A DNA stretch of 64,000 nt from Hevea brasiliensis (GCF_030052815.1 NC_079497.1:15700258-15764257); one strand, 5' to 3'; positions 47,762-59,664 are shown, numbered from the stretch's first letter. Notes: generated by a model not told the origin, from the letters alone. Numbers and translations are program-made.

Positions 47762-48467
47762 GAAGAGAAGACTCTTTTCAAGGGTAGCTTGCCCCAATGG
47801 CAACTATAATTATCAACAAGTAAGTAGCCCTAAATTCCTAAAATAATTGTTGGCATGAAAATATAGTAATAACAGGATTTTTATTTGGTAAATTAAAATT
47901 AATTTTATTTTTTAATTTAATCGACTTTGTATGTAATTAATTTAAATAAATACTTGGTAAATTAAAATTAATCTTGTTTGTAAATTAAACTAACCTTGGC
48001 ATATAAAACAAATTTAATTTAATACTTGGTAATTATAAAATAAATTTGCATGTTAGAAATCTTTATTAGGTTGTGATTATTTTGGCCTTATGTGATATTA
48101 GAATAAATTATATATGTACATAATTAATTTAGTTTAATTATCCTTAGGGTAACTTGGTAAAAAATTAATTAATTAGGTTAAATAAAAACTTAAGATTGTT
48201 TAAAATTGAATTTGTTTGTAAATTAAATTCTCAATAATAAATTAATTTTATTCATCTGATAAATATCATTTAAATAATTAGCAATCCCATAGATAGGAAT
48301 TACTTGTGCATGAAAACTGTTTGTAAACAACAACACTTTTGTAAATTACTTGCGTGTGTAGGACTAGAATTGCATTTTTAGGATAAAATTTAATTGACGA
48401 ATAATAAATAAGAGTTCTAGAAATATTAATAGAGAACTAGCACTCGAATTAATGAGATTAAACCAAG

Positions 48468-48498
48468 CGTAAGGGGTGCCTAACACCTTCCCCTTACG
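48468..48498. other. Perfect 9 bp hairpin near LTR end
   Basis: CGTAAGGGG (48468-48476), 13 base loop TGCCTAACACCTT, CCCCTTACG (48490-48498). Falls in the block characteristic of Tat/Ogre LTRs. Confidence 0.75.
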
Positions 48499-48620
48499 TA
48501 CCCCCTATCCCGAACCTAGATATTGGGCTATGATAATGACGGTTGTGGAAACTCTGCAAGGAGTAAGTTGCCATCTATGACCCTAGGAAGAAACACTGAA
48601 TATGTCCCAGTTATTATCCG

Positions 48621-49285
48621 GGTGGCGAGTCCTCTCTATCAATGTCTTCATGGCATAAATCCTTAGTACTGTGGTAGTGTTATGGGAAGACGGTACTTAC
48701 CAGTTATTTGATTCTATTAGAATTGTATGAAGTGCATGTCTAGAAAATGCTGTCTAAGGAGATAGTACTTAAGTAAGACTATTGTGACTCCACCATCTTT
48801 CCTGGGCATTACTTGGTGCATTTTTTGTAATTCTAGTTGATGATATTTCACCTCACGCCTTACTACAACCCCCCAGCCTATACTTTTTAGGAGGAATCGT
48901 AAAATTTTACATTAATTTTAGATTAATTATGATATATAATAATACTTACATATATAGTAAATCAATTTTTCTACTAATATAAGTGAGAAAATAATTAAAA
49001 ATTAAATATGGATTTTATATTATAAAAATAATTAAAAAAAATATTTTATATATAAGTGAAAATTAATTTATTAATTAATGAAAAAAGGAAATTATTTAAG
49101 AATAGTTGAGAAATTTCCTTTTAAAATAGGTGAAAATTATTTTATTAATTAAGAAAGGAAAAAAAATTAGCTAATAATTAGTAGAGCAATTTCGTATTAA
49201 AATGGATGAAAATTAATTTATTAAGTATTTTTAATATTAATTGAAAAGATATTAATTAAGAATGGGAAATCAATTAAAAAAATGA
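48621..49285. other. Unassigned AT-rich sequence
   Basis: Begins with the PBS-like GGTGGCGAGTCC, then about 200 bp that may be Ogre-like leader, followed by very AT-rich sequence (48900-49285) with repeated 'gaaaattaattta' words. No gene seen. Confidence 0.5.
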
Positions 49286-52200
49286 TGTACATATTTTATA
49301 AAGGTATTTTAGGGTCATTTTACATTCATTTTGCCCTTTTATTTTAGTAATTTATAGCATTTTAGTCTTTAATTTAGTTAATTTGTTAATTTTAATATTT
49401 TATATTTGATTTTTAGAATTGTTATGTTTTTAATAGGTTTTAAAGTGAAGTGAAGATAAAACAAGTGCAAATAGAAATGGTTTGATGTGTTTTGAAATCC
49501 TAAAGTAGCAAAGAAGTTGAAGAAATTCTGCTTTAAGAGAGACAACAATTTTTTGATAAAGTAACATGAGGAATGTTACTTCATCAGTCGCAGCAAAAAG
49601 AAAAGTTAAGGGAGACAGTAATTTTTTGATGAAGTCACATGCCACATATTACTTCACTAGTTTTTGCATGTTGAAATCTAACATGGTGCGTGTTACTTAA
49701 CAGATTTTTATGCTAACTATGATTATTTTTTATACCTCACCACTTATATACATTTTGTCCTAATCCTTTTTTAACCTATTTTAGGATAGATTTTGGGAGA
49801 CATATAAATATATCATTTTCTTCATTTAGAACGGGAAGCCAAAAAAGGAAAAGAACAAGCCGTAAAAAAAATTGAAAAGAGAATAAGAGGAAGGGAGAGA
49901 AAGAGATCACAACAAAGAGAAGAAAAGGAAGATGCCATTATTAGATTTTCTCCTGCAAAAGTGAAATTGCAATCGCAAATTTTCTAGGTTTTGAGACTTT
50001 TTTTGTGACACCCCTTACTCGTCTACAGTGTAGCCGAACAAGATATGCCACCTAGTGTGCCGGAGCACCAAATCACATTTCAATTCAATTTTACCTTTTT
50101 TTACTTATTTATTTATAATTTTTTATTAATCTAAATTTTTTCGCAAATTTTATAGAAAATCCGGCAGAGTGTCGGATGTAAATTGAAAAAATAGTTCTTC
50201 TGAATTTGTTAAAAATACTTCCAATAAAATCATCACATCATTCTCAGTCTACCACCAATATATTCTCAACAATTTCTCAAATGATTTCAGTATCTCAAAA
50301 TTAAATTCAATTCATATCACAGTCAACTCAATGAGAAATGCTCACATTTATTACTGAACATAGTTCATAGATAATTACATCAAAAACATAATTACATGAG
50401 TTTATAATATACATTACAAAAATTTACAAAATACAAAATACAAAAATTTCAAAAGTCGCCTAATGTCCTACCAAATGCACTGCAAACGTGAGGTGACTCT
50501 GGACTCTGTGTGCAGATCTGAAAGCTCACCCAGTATGAGTTCCTGCTGGACTCCCCAGCTATGTCTCCAATACCTGCGCGTGGCAAAAGCGATGCGCTAA
50601 GCAATTCTGCTTAGTGGTGACAATATAAAATAAAATAACTAAAATAACATAAATATGCAGAATGTATGTTTACATTTTAGATAAACTTAATTTCTGGCAT
50701 TTATTGTAGTATTATTCAATTAAAATTTTTGTAAGATTCATTATCATTGCCCGAGTAACCCATACTAGTCAACTGGACTGGATAAACGGGTAAACTGGCA
50801 TTAGGTACTAAGTACCTCGGACCATCACACCATCAGTCACATTGTGTCTCTCGGTGTGCAACAGAACAGCTAATAAGCTGTAATAATCATCAAGGATAAA
50901 ATTCAAGTATAATGACTCAATTAACATAGCCAAAGGCTATTTTATCACAAAATGGCACGTGAGGCCATTAAATAGAGAATGGCATGAATCCATATGCAGT
51001 ACTGCTAACATAACCCTATTAGCATGCCAACCTATCCAAACCAATCTTGCTAGGTGTACTAGGGCATGTTACACTCTTAAATTATACAATTCTTGAAATT
51101 CAAGTTTAGGTGTTACTATTCAATTCATTAGTCAATAAAAATGTTGACTTTTACATGGACAATAAGTACATTGGTTTTAATACTCCCAACATACCACATT
51201 TTGCATTCTAAAATTGTTGGTATTGGTTGCCAATACCATTTCTAAGCTTAATGTTAATTGTTCAAAATTTTCAGATTTCAAGCTTTGTGTTTACTGTTCT
51301 ATTAGTCATTTTTGCAGTGGAAATTTGGCAAAGTGGTCCACATGAAAGTTGTTCCTTATTTCATCTAGTTATATTTCTTTTTTTGAATCACTCCATTTGG
51401 AGTTTTGTAACTCAAGTTATGGCCCAAAAACCACAATTGGCCGGATTACAAATTTTCTAGATTTTCTGGACTAACCAAATCTATAGTATTTTGAGCAGTG
51501 ACTGCAGGTCACTTTTTTAATATGTTATGGTCATAATTTGGGTTAGGTTTCTTCATGAAAGTTGTAGGTATATATCTCAGATTATTGTTGGTAAAATTTC
51601 AGGTCAATTAGACCTTTCTACACTGAGTTATGACCAAATGACTAAACACTGTTTATTTGGTCATTTGCCCAGGCAGAATGCAAGTCACCCGGATTAGGGC
51701 AATCTTTAGGTCAACTTGTTTTGGTTTTATGGGCATGGTTTCTTCACCAAAGTTGTGCAATTATGTGTCTAGTTTCATGTCCAATTGGCCTTGCACCAAT
51801 TGAACCTTTACAACTCCAGTTATTGCTGCCCAAACCTGCTGGACTCATGCCCAGTCCTGCAGGTCTCCAAGGGCAGCCACACTAAACTCAATTCCCACTA
51901 CACAAACCACTTCATTTTTTATTCACACACAATCAAATGGTCACTAATTAACCATTAAAACCTACTTTCACCATCACATGATCAAAGTCTCATTTTCATC
52001 CCAAACCCTAACTCAACTATCTCAAACCATGCATTATAACTTGCATTTCATTACTCCACTTAAGAGATTAATACTAAGGGTAGCCATACTACCATTTTAG
52101 CTCCATGAAAATCATTAAAATCTTACCACAATGAAGGCTGCTAAAAATATGGGATGGGCATACACATAGTATTTATTAAATTTCTTTGTAATTTTGCACT

Positions 52201-53905
52201 GAATCATACTCCTTAAACATGAATTTAAAGAGAAAATCAAGTTTAAGTCACTAACCTCTAATGGAGTGAAATTGCAACTTGCTAGGGTTCATCTTTTTCT
52301 TTTCTTTTTGCTCCCAAAAGATTTACCAAGATGAAAGAACAAGAATTTGTGTTGGGAACTTAGGCTTTAGTTGAGTGAAAACTAAGAAAATCAAGCTTGT
52401 AAAGCTTGGCTATGGTGGACAATGGGAGAAGAGGGAGATGGCAATGAAGAAGGATAAGGTTTTCTGATTTTTTTTCTTTTTTTTTTCTACCCATTAAGTC
52501 TTTTTAAACAATTTAGTGCCATGTGTCAACATTTGATTGGGTGGGAGAATAGTAATGACATCATAATGATGTCAAAATCCTCATTTTTTCTCATTTTCTA
52601 TCATTTTCTTGTCTATTTAATTTCAATTAAAATTTTAACAACATTTATTCATATTTTATGTCATATAAATTATTTACATAAATGGACAAGTTGGTTAAAA
52701 ATCATCTCTAAAGACGAAATGACCAAAATACCCTCCGTTTGGCTTAACGAGCCAAAATTGTTTGTACCGATTGAAAAATTTTTTCTAAGCATTTTCTTGG
52801 CATTTTAATGCCATAAGAACCTCAATGACCCTTCTCTGGAGTCTCAAAAATTATTTTATAATTTTTACCCTGGGTCTAGGGTTGCTAACGGCCTTCACCG
52901 TCACTTCCCCTTCGGGTTACTTATCCCTAGGGTTTCGGCTCGTTTAACCTTAGTTTATTTGGTTTCTAAAAACTTTCCTTGATTTTTATGAGCATTATTT
53001 AGTCTCTTTATAACTCCCCACTTTAGTCTAATTATAATTTCAAACATTCTAACTGCCCGGACTGACATTGGTCACCTGAACAGTAGACTGTACGGACTAG
53101 CTAAAGTGAGGATGTTACATTCTTCACATGAGTTTTTCTACTCTTAATTCCATTTCATGTTTCTTTTGCTTATTTTGATAGTTTCCATTATAAATATCAT
53201 TATGAGTAAGTAGATTTTCTAAAAGTTCAAAGTTGGGATGTAATTTTTTGAATTAATTTGTGGATTTGGATGGGTTTTATTTAGATTTATGATATGTATG
53301 AGTTTTGATTCATTCCTTCTGTACTTTATTAACTTGCTTAGTATTAGATCCCATTGGGTATAATTTTTAATCTTTGATTGAAAGACCGAGAGGTGAAAAT
53401 CATTGATAGATAATCAAGGTTTTATACCTAATTATCTATTGTTAGAGATAAGCTAGGGATTAAGAGGATTTATTGGTTGATTAAAAAGCGTAATGGGTTT
53501 TGGGTAAATCAAACATCGTACAAGAGTGGGGTTTAATTCTCTTAAAACACTTTTTAGTTTGCTCGATAAAGAAATCAAAGCAAATTAGAAATAGCCACCT
53601 TTAAACCACAGATTTTTTAAATATTTGATGAACCTAGCCAAATCCCATTTGGTTTAAAGTATGAACCCCAACTCTGGAATCACTATTATCATTAATTGAC
53701 CTTTGTTCTTGCTTACCCATTGCTTATTTTCTTTATTTTTCATTTAAATTACTGCATTTAGTTTAGATTAGGTTTCATATATATTTTCATTAGTCTAAAT
53801 AATCAAAACAACTATAATTTAGTATTTAAACACAATTCCTAGTGGGAACAATATTCTACTAATCATTTTATTACTTGATATGCACTTGCAGGAAATACAT
53901 ATTAT
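49286..53905 (+). repeat. Athila-like 5' LTR (split by solo LTR D)
   Basis: Own sequence is 49286-50003 and 53120 to about 53905, about 1.5 kb without the insert. Starts TGTACATATTTTATA; the right LTR starts TATACATATTTCATA. The 49300-49740 part aligns closely with 58180-58620. Confidence 0.7.
50004..53119 (-). mobile_element. Solo LTR D (element A/B family)
   Basis: 3116 bp, plus strand TGTGACACCCC...GATGTTACA, closely similar to the A LTRs in the same orientation. No internal domain adjoins it. Flanks are TTTTT (49999-50003) and TTCTT (53120-53124), a 4/5 match compatible with a mutated duplication but weak because of the T-run. Confidence 0.88.
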
Positions 53906-53910
53906 GTTTT

Positions 53911-53928
53911 TAGCGTCGTTGCTGGAGA
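53911..53928 (+). other. Decayed Athila-type primer binding site
   Basis: TAGCGTCGTTGCTGGAGA, differing from the usual TGGCGCCGTTGCCGGGGA only at four transition-type positions, all G to A or C to T, the pattern expected from deamination of methylated DNA. Confidence 0.75.
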
Positions 53929-54129
53929 TAAGCTGGTTGTTTGGTTAATTTAGGCACTTTCTTTTTAACTTTTATTTATTATTACTTTATTTTGTGTTTT
54001 CTTTTGAATTTTTTTTTAGGTTCTTTTGTGTTATTCTTTTTAATTTTATTCTTTTATATATCTAATTTTGTTTCTATTTGTCTATCTTGTAAGGTACATT
54101 AAAATGTTTCATTATCAAGTCTTCACAAG

Positions 54130-54400
54130 TTTTGTTCAATATCATTTGTAACCTTTTTACATTGCTTGGAGAAGATTCAATGACTTGATAGAGAGACTTC
54201 CTCATCATAACCTTTCATATCAGTCTCTAATTCTTTGTTTCTATGATGGTTTGGATGAAGCGATAAGAAATTGAGTAGATAACGAAGCTAGGGTAACTAG
54301 TGATTACATTCTTCAAAGAGGTCATGAGGACACCATTTACCTATTGAATGACATGGCATATTTTAATTACCATTGGCAATGTACTTGGAGTCACTAACAC
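54130..54400 (+). pseudogene. Athila-like gag remnant
   Basis: One frame reads AWRRFNDLIERLPHHNLSYQ, then FYDGLDEAIRN, a stop at about 54273, and DTIYLLNDMAYFNYHWQ. This matches the Athila Gag pattern AWERFKDLLRRCPHHG ... FYNGL ... YELLEEMA.N.YQW. No start codon or full frame survives. Confidence 0.78.
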
Positions 54401-54462
54401 ACCCAACACCTCTACTAACCAATATTTCACACCAACCATCTGAGCTTTAAGAAGAGAATGGA

Positions 54463-54819
54463 GTGTTATTTGAAGAGATGGCAACTAAATTAGATGATTT
54501 TGAGAAACCAATAGAGAAAAATAAGCCATCAATCAATATGATGAGGAAGCTTTATGAGGAGGAATTAAAGAAGCAAGGTGGCAACACTGAGATGAATTAT
54601 GAAAAAGCTTCATGGGAATCTGAATGTGTAAAAGAAGTAGAACTTAAATTGGAAGGCGAAAATTCCTTTGAAGTTGAGTTAATAGTAGAGTTCCCACAAG
54701 AAAAGGAGTTGGAAGAGATATTAATGAATGAAAAAATTATTGAAGTAGAGTCTAAAGTTCAGGAAAATAACTCCTTTGTAGTTGAAGGGTTATCAGAGGA
54801 TTTGAAAATAAATTAGAAG
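54463..54819 (+). pseudogene. Acidic ORF of unknown function within the Athila-like element
   Basis: 118 codons opening MLFEEMATKLDDFEKP, rich in Glu and Lys, probably helical, no Cys motif, with a repeated pattern EVELK/EVELI and ENSFEVE / NNSFVVE (two diverged copies of a roughly 40 residue unit). It follows gag directly and precedes the pol-deletion point. It may be the Gag C-terminal region or filler; I do not recognise it. Confidence 0.4.
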
Positions 54820-57677
54820 AGAAATTGGTGGATGATGAAATTGATAAAACCATCAATTTGAGCTCATTGATGGTTTTTACACGTACACCACTGGAAAGAC
54901 CCTTTTCTCTCATGGACATCTCTTTCACCATCTTATGTTCTTTATGAGCTAAAGCAATTTCCATTCAAAGCAAATGATTCCATTTTAGAGTTAAATGTAA
55001 AGCTTTTTCAGATATTGCCAATCTTGAGGGCATTCAGAGTCAAGGCCCATATGTGGTGTTATACAACACTTACTATGGGCATTGACCACTATTTGATATG
55101 CAATTCTATAAAGGTCAAGCTAATGACCTAAAATTAGCAATCTTTGGAAGGCTCTCCAAAACTTTCTTTTAGTAGTTTTTAGAATTTTTATCTTTACTTG
55201 TACCTCATTTGACTCAAACGTGACATGAATTTCTTTCTTGCAGATCAATTGTGAATTTTGGGCAATTGTGTTTAATGGATAGGGCAAATGCAATATAGGG
55301 AAGACTTTGGGCTTTTCTCCATCTACTGTATTTTATTTTTCAATATTTAGTGTTGATCTCTTCAAAGTTGTCTTTAGTGAGTCAAATTTTGCATTAATTT
55401 GTGTTTTCAAATTTGTTGTACTAGTGGAGCATTGTTTAAGGTCATTTGAAGATGCTGAGTTTAAATCTTATAGTGGGTTAATTATTGCTATCTCATTATG
55501 CAAGGTTGCATTGCTAATGAAGGTTTTTTGCAAATTCTTCTATGAACAGTAAAAAATTTTGCTGCATAATTCATTTTCTGGTTGTTTACTTGATATATGA
55601 CTTGATTTTGTATGATGGGACTAAATCTGCTGCTGAATTCATTTTATGGTTCTTTAGATGCTTTGTGGCTTGATTTGGTATGCTTGGGATAGATTTTGAT
55701 CATTTGAGTGAATTCAAACTAGAAATGAAATTTCTGCATATTTTCTTTATGTAAACAGTACTTTCTAGTTTGATTTTTGCAGATTTTTTGAAGTGAGTAA
55801 TTAAAATGTAAATTGTCTTTGGCTTATTTAGCTATGAGTTACATGTTTGGTTAGTTTTTGTGTTTGGACTGAAAAATGAGTTTTTCTACATGTTGATAAT
55901 GTGAATAGTGCTACTATTTCCATTTTCTGCAAATTTTTTAAGAAGGGTTTGAAAACTAAAATTACAAAAATTGTGATTCTATTGTGTTTTAGAATTTGGA
56001 TGCTTTTTGTGCTTATATTTGAAGTGCTTTGGGTGTTAATTTGGTTCATATTTTGTATATAAAATGTAGTTGTGTTGAAGTTGAAGAAATTGTCAATATT
56101 TAGGTTTAAAAAATAGTTGAGTTTCAAATCTGATGTGCTGTTGTAAACAGTACTTATATGTTGCATATACTGCTAGAATTTGAGTTATTTTGCTTGTTTT
56201 AATCTGTTAATGTGCATCTGTGAATAGTAATTTTCAGCTGAAGTGACATGTCTCATGTCACTCTGCCAGTTTTGCTCTTTAGTGTTGGCATGCCTCATGC
56301 AAGTACTTGTTCATAAGTATTTTTTTTATTGTTTAAATTGCCATGCATAATTTTGGGCAGTGATTTTCAGACGGTTTGACATGCCCCATGTTTTCTTTTA
56401 ACATGACACATGTCAGTTTACTTGAGAAGTCACTTACCTTATATTACACTTACAATCCATTTTCCTTTTTTTATAAAAAAATAAAAAGAAAAAACCTAAA
56501 CTTGATTTTCTCGAATCATTTTTTGTTTTCCTTCCTGCAACACTACCCATCTTCTTTTCTCTCAATTTCTCAATATCCAAACACTTTTCCCTTCACTTTC
56601 TTGTTTGAATAGTAAAGACTTTATGCTTTTGAGTATATTTTGTGTAGTTTTGCAGCTTCTATTCTGTAATTAGGTCATGGCAATTTTTAGGTATATTCTC
56701 ACCTTCATGGGGCATGTTCCTTTTTAACGTGTCCTGTGCATATCACTTATACTTTAACATGCCCCATTTCATTTCACAAGTCTATCAACATAGGGCATGT
56801 TTTGATACTTTTGGGATTTCTTTTTAACACATTCACTTACACTTTCATGTTTATATCTTTTAAGCCACAATTTCTTTATTTGTTGCATCGTAAGCATTTT
56901 AATTTTCCAATTGTACATATTTGAGCTATTTTCTTTTGCCATTTCATTTGAGCTAATGAGGACATTGTCTAATTAGAGTTTAGGGATTGGCAAAATTTTT
57001 GTAAAATTTTTTACCTTTTAGAGCATTTGCATTATTTCATTGCATTTCATTCATTTATATTTAATTAGCTTATATTCATACACCTGTACTTATGCCTTGT
57101 ATATACATATATACACACTTGCATATAGTTTTCATATAGATTGCATATAGCTTTTGTTTAATTTATGCTTTCATTTTATGATCATGCATATCATAAAAAT
57201 AAATTTTTACCTAATTCTTAGAAGAGCGAGAGTTACTTTAAAGAGCAATTGAGCTTGCCTTTAGATGGGTTTGATGGATTGAAAGTTTTGGATAGGCTCA
57301 AGGTTGTGAAATTCTTGCTTAGATTTATATCTTCTTGGCCAATGGTTACCCAATCAATTGTGCTAAGTTTAAGTGCTTAGAAAAAAACTATAGGGTAAGA
57401 AGTAGTTAATTGTATCTCACCAATCCTAGAATAAACTTTTAGACCTTTTGAGGCGAAATCCTAGCATGCACTTGAAAAAGAAATTATCTTGGCATTCTTT
57501 GGATTTTTGAACCCACAATTTAGCCTTAGCCACCTTCACTTAAAATTTCCCTTTGAAACTAAATTTGAGCCTACATTTATACCCTTTATTTCCTTGGTAC
57601 CTATAATTTTACCTAGCTATAAACCTAAACACTACCTACCCTTTATGAAAATGATTGTTTAAGTGATGGATGCACTA

Positions 57678-57733
<56 letters not shown>

Positions 57734-58166
57734 AAATAATTGAATGGGAGAAGTAGCTAAAGTAAAAAAGTTAAAAAAAAAAAAATGCTACCCATTCAAT
57801 TGATATTGGAATAATAGGTTTGCTTATGGGATTGAGAATATTCATCCACTCATCAATTTCCATTATCGTTATAGAGACATTTTAGTTTATGAATTGTTCT
57901 AGAGTCTATTTGAGCATGAATTTTCTTTGTAATTGATTGATTTGAGTTTAATAAGATGGATAATTGACCTAAGGCTAAACGATGATAGCTTTGGTGAGAA
58001 TTAAATTCCTTGTACCTTGAAGGTGGGTATATGGTTTGCTGGTGGCATGTAAGCTTAAGAGTTTGGATGGGTGATTTTTATGAATCTAAGGGAAGAGACC
58101 CCAATTGCATATCTTGTTTTTAATTTATATAAGGACAGGCAATGATTTGAGTTTAAGGGAATTTAA
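54820..58166 (+). other. Athila-like 3' region without recognisable genes
   Basis: Contains the post-pol block at about 55112-55173, then about 3 kb of AT-rich sequence where an Athila env-like ORF or 3' UTR would lie. Short ORFs (for example 55307-55552, 56376-56612, 56736-56924) show no known domain. Around 57220-57480 the text resembles the 3' UTR of the element; a GA microsatellite is annotated separately. A weak polypurine stretch AAGGGAATTT (58156-58165) precedes the right LTR. Confidence 0.5.
57683..57729 (+). repeat. (AG)n microsatellite
   Basis: About 23 perfect AG units. It may have grown from the purine-rich 3' region of the element. Likely length-polymorphic. Confidence 0.95.
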
Positions 58167-58678
58167 TATACATATTTCATATTAACATTTTAGGATAATT
58201 TTACATCCATTTTGCCCTTTTATTTTAGTATTTTATAGCATTTTAGTCTATAATTTAGTTAATTTGTTATTTTTAATATTTTATATTTGATTTTTATAGT
58301 TTTTATTTTTTTAATAGGTTTTAAGGTGAATTGAAGATAAAATAGTGCAAATGGAAATGGTTTGATGTGTTTTGAAATCCTAAAGTAGCAAAGAAGTTGA
58401 AGAAATTCTGCTTTAAGAGAGACAAAAATTTTCTGATAAAGTAACTTGAGGCATGTTACTTCATTAGTGATAGCAAAAAGAAAAGTTAAGGGAGGCAGCA
58501 ATTTTCAAATAAAGTCACATGCCCCATGTTACTTCACTAGTTTTTCCACACGGGCATGTTGAAATCCAACATAGGGCATATTGCCTAGCAGATTTTTATG
58601 CTGACTGGGCTTATTCTTTATACCTCACCACTTTTATACCTTTTGTCCTTATCCCTTTTTAGCCTATTTAGGGCAGAT
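58167..58678 (+). repeat. Athila-like 3' LTR, truncated
   Basis: About 510 bp aligning with 49286-49800, including 'aaagtagcaaagaagttgaagaaattctg'-type sequence (in shorter shared blocks) and 'cattttgcccttttattttagta'. Homology ends near 'cctattttagg', after which unrelated AT-rich sequence follows. Confidence 0.75.
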
Positions 58679-58958
58679 AGGAAAAAAAAATTAAAAGGAA
58701 GTTAAGTGATTTACAGCAGTTATGTAAAAGTTACAGAAAGAGTTTAGTTTTGTACAAATGAAATTTAGTACAATAATGATGATAATGAACAGAAATATAC
58801 AAAAAAAAAAATTGCATAATGCACTTAAAATTTTAAGCTCTTTCTGTTGAGTCTGAGTCTTAGGGAGGAAAGAATCTCCCTTAAACTTTAGGAAAAGTTC
58901 CAAAGCAGTTATATGAGCCCTTAGAAGGTTAAAGTCTACAGTTTTATGCTTGTTACGA
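58679..58958. other. Spacer without a visible gene
   Basis: AT-rich; A-run at 58801-58811. The minus-strand ORF 58903-58691 is hydrophobic low-complexity and not supported. Confidence 0.5.
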
Positions 58959-58966
58959 GTTTCGAT

Positions 58967-59522
58967 TAGGGGTGAGCATTCAGTTTAAATCAAATCGAAC
59001 CGAACCGAATCGAATTAAATTATGAAAACTAAATTACATATTTTAAAAATCGAACCGAACCAAAATGGATGAAAAATCAAATTGAACCAAACCGCTCTAT
59101 TTCGATTCGGTTCAGTTCAAACTAATTGGTTTTGATTTTTGATTATTTTTTAATTTAAACTTGATTTTCAAGTTATTTGGTATATTTTTTTACTTTGGTT
59201 TGAACCTAATAACCATTAATCAATGAAATTAAACAATTTATATATATATATATATATAATTACATATAATTCATAAATTCCCCATAAAAATAAATCAATT
59301 CAAAAATTGATTCGGTTCGATTTGAATACATAAAATTACTATCTGGTTTGGTTCTGTTTAATCGATTTTTTTCTCTTGAAAACCAAATTGAATCGAAATA
59401 ACTGAAATTTTTATAATATAAAATCTAACCGAATCGAATTATTTTAAAAATCGAATCGAATTATCGAATTAAGGTGGTTTGGTTCGGTTTATTCGGTTTG
59501 AACCAAATAATGCTCACCTCTA
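58967..59522. mobile_element. hAT-type MITE, 556 bp
   Basis: Terminal inverted repeats TAGGGGTGAGCATT (58967-58980) and its complement AATGCTCACCTCTA (59509-59522), one mismatch. Flanked by an 8 bp duplication GTTTCGAT (58959-58966) / GTTCCGAT (59523-59530), one mismatch. The 8 bp duplication and TAGGG start fit hAT elements. The interior is built of imperfect inverted CGGTT/AACCG and CGAATT words and a TA run at 59239-59260; no transposase. Confidence 0.85.
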
Positions 59523-59664
59523 GTTCCGATAGCCTTAAACTGACCCACTCTCTAACGCTGTTAATGACCTCTTGGTCAAGGCGTTACAAATATGGGCTTT
59601 TCGATAGTTATGAGAAGATTCTCATCCAGTTTGTGTGTGGGCTGGCAATGCAAAGTTTACATCT

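Larger units (their letters stand above)
1..48620 (+). mobile_element. Outer Tat/Ogre-like Ty3/gypsy element, 3' portion
   Basis: Oldest layer of the left three quarters. Its own sequence is 1-1352 plus 42395 to about 48620; the rest is nested insertions. Order on the plus strand: C-terminal end of pol (1-170), a long repeat-rich 3' UTR, a polypurine tract (42937-42950) and an LTR starting about 42953. Long repeat-bearing 3' UTRs and the 'GGTGCCTAACACCTTCCCC' motif near the LTR end are what I know from Tat/Ogre elements. The 5' part lies outside the window. The right border is uncertain: a PBS-like TGGCGAGTCC at 48622-48631 follows the LTR-type sequence, which is odd for a 3' LTR and could mean tandem or recombined copies. 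Lineage is inferred from motifs only. Confidence 0.6.
42953..48620 (+). repeat. LTR of the Ogre-like element (with solo LTR E inside)
   Basis: About 2.0 kb once solo LTR E and its duplication are removed. It contains a ~199 bp tandem duplication in the presumed U3, a TATA box, an A/G-rich transcribed leader, a 59 bp tandem repeat and a conserved hairpin near the end. No partner LTR is in the window, so the right border is inferred from the motif GGTGCCTAACACCTTCCCC and a PBS-like TGGCGAGTCC. Confidence 0.55.
49286..58678 (+). mobile_element. Athila-like Ty3/gypsy element, decayed and pol-less
   Basis: Direct LTR-type repeats at 49286-49810 and 58167-58678. After the left LTR comes TAGCGTCGTTGCTGGAGA (53911-53928), a decayed form of the TGGCGCCGTTGCCGGGGA primer site typical of Athila elements. 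Then a gag remnant (54130-54400), an acidic ORF, and at about 55112 'gtcaagctaatgacctaaa...ttggaaggc', resembling the conserved block after pol in Athila. The whole pol is missing. The right LTR is truncated at 58678. No flanking duplication could be established. Confidence 0.75.

Noticed and set aside
55307..56924. Hydrophobic ORFs as a possible env-like gene of the Athila-like element
   Set aside because: Short, T-rich, broken frames without recognisable signal or fusion features; AT-rich composition alone gives such ORFs.
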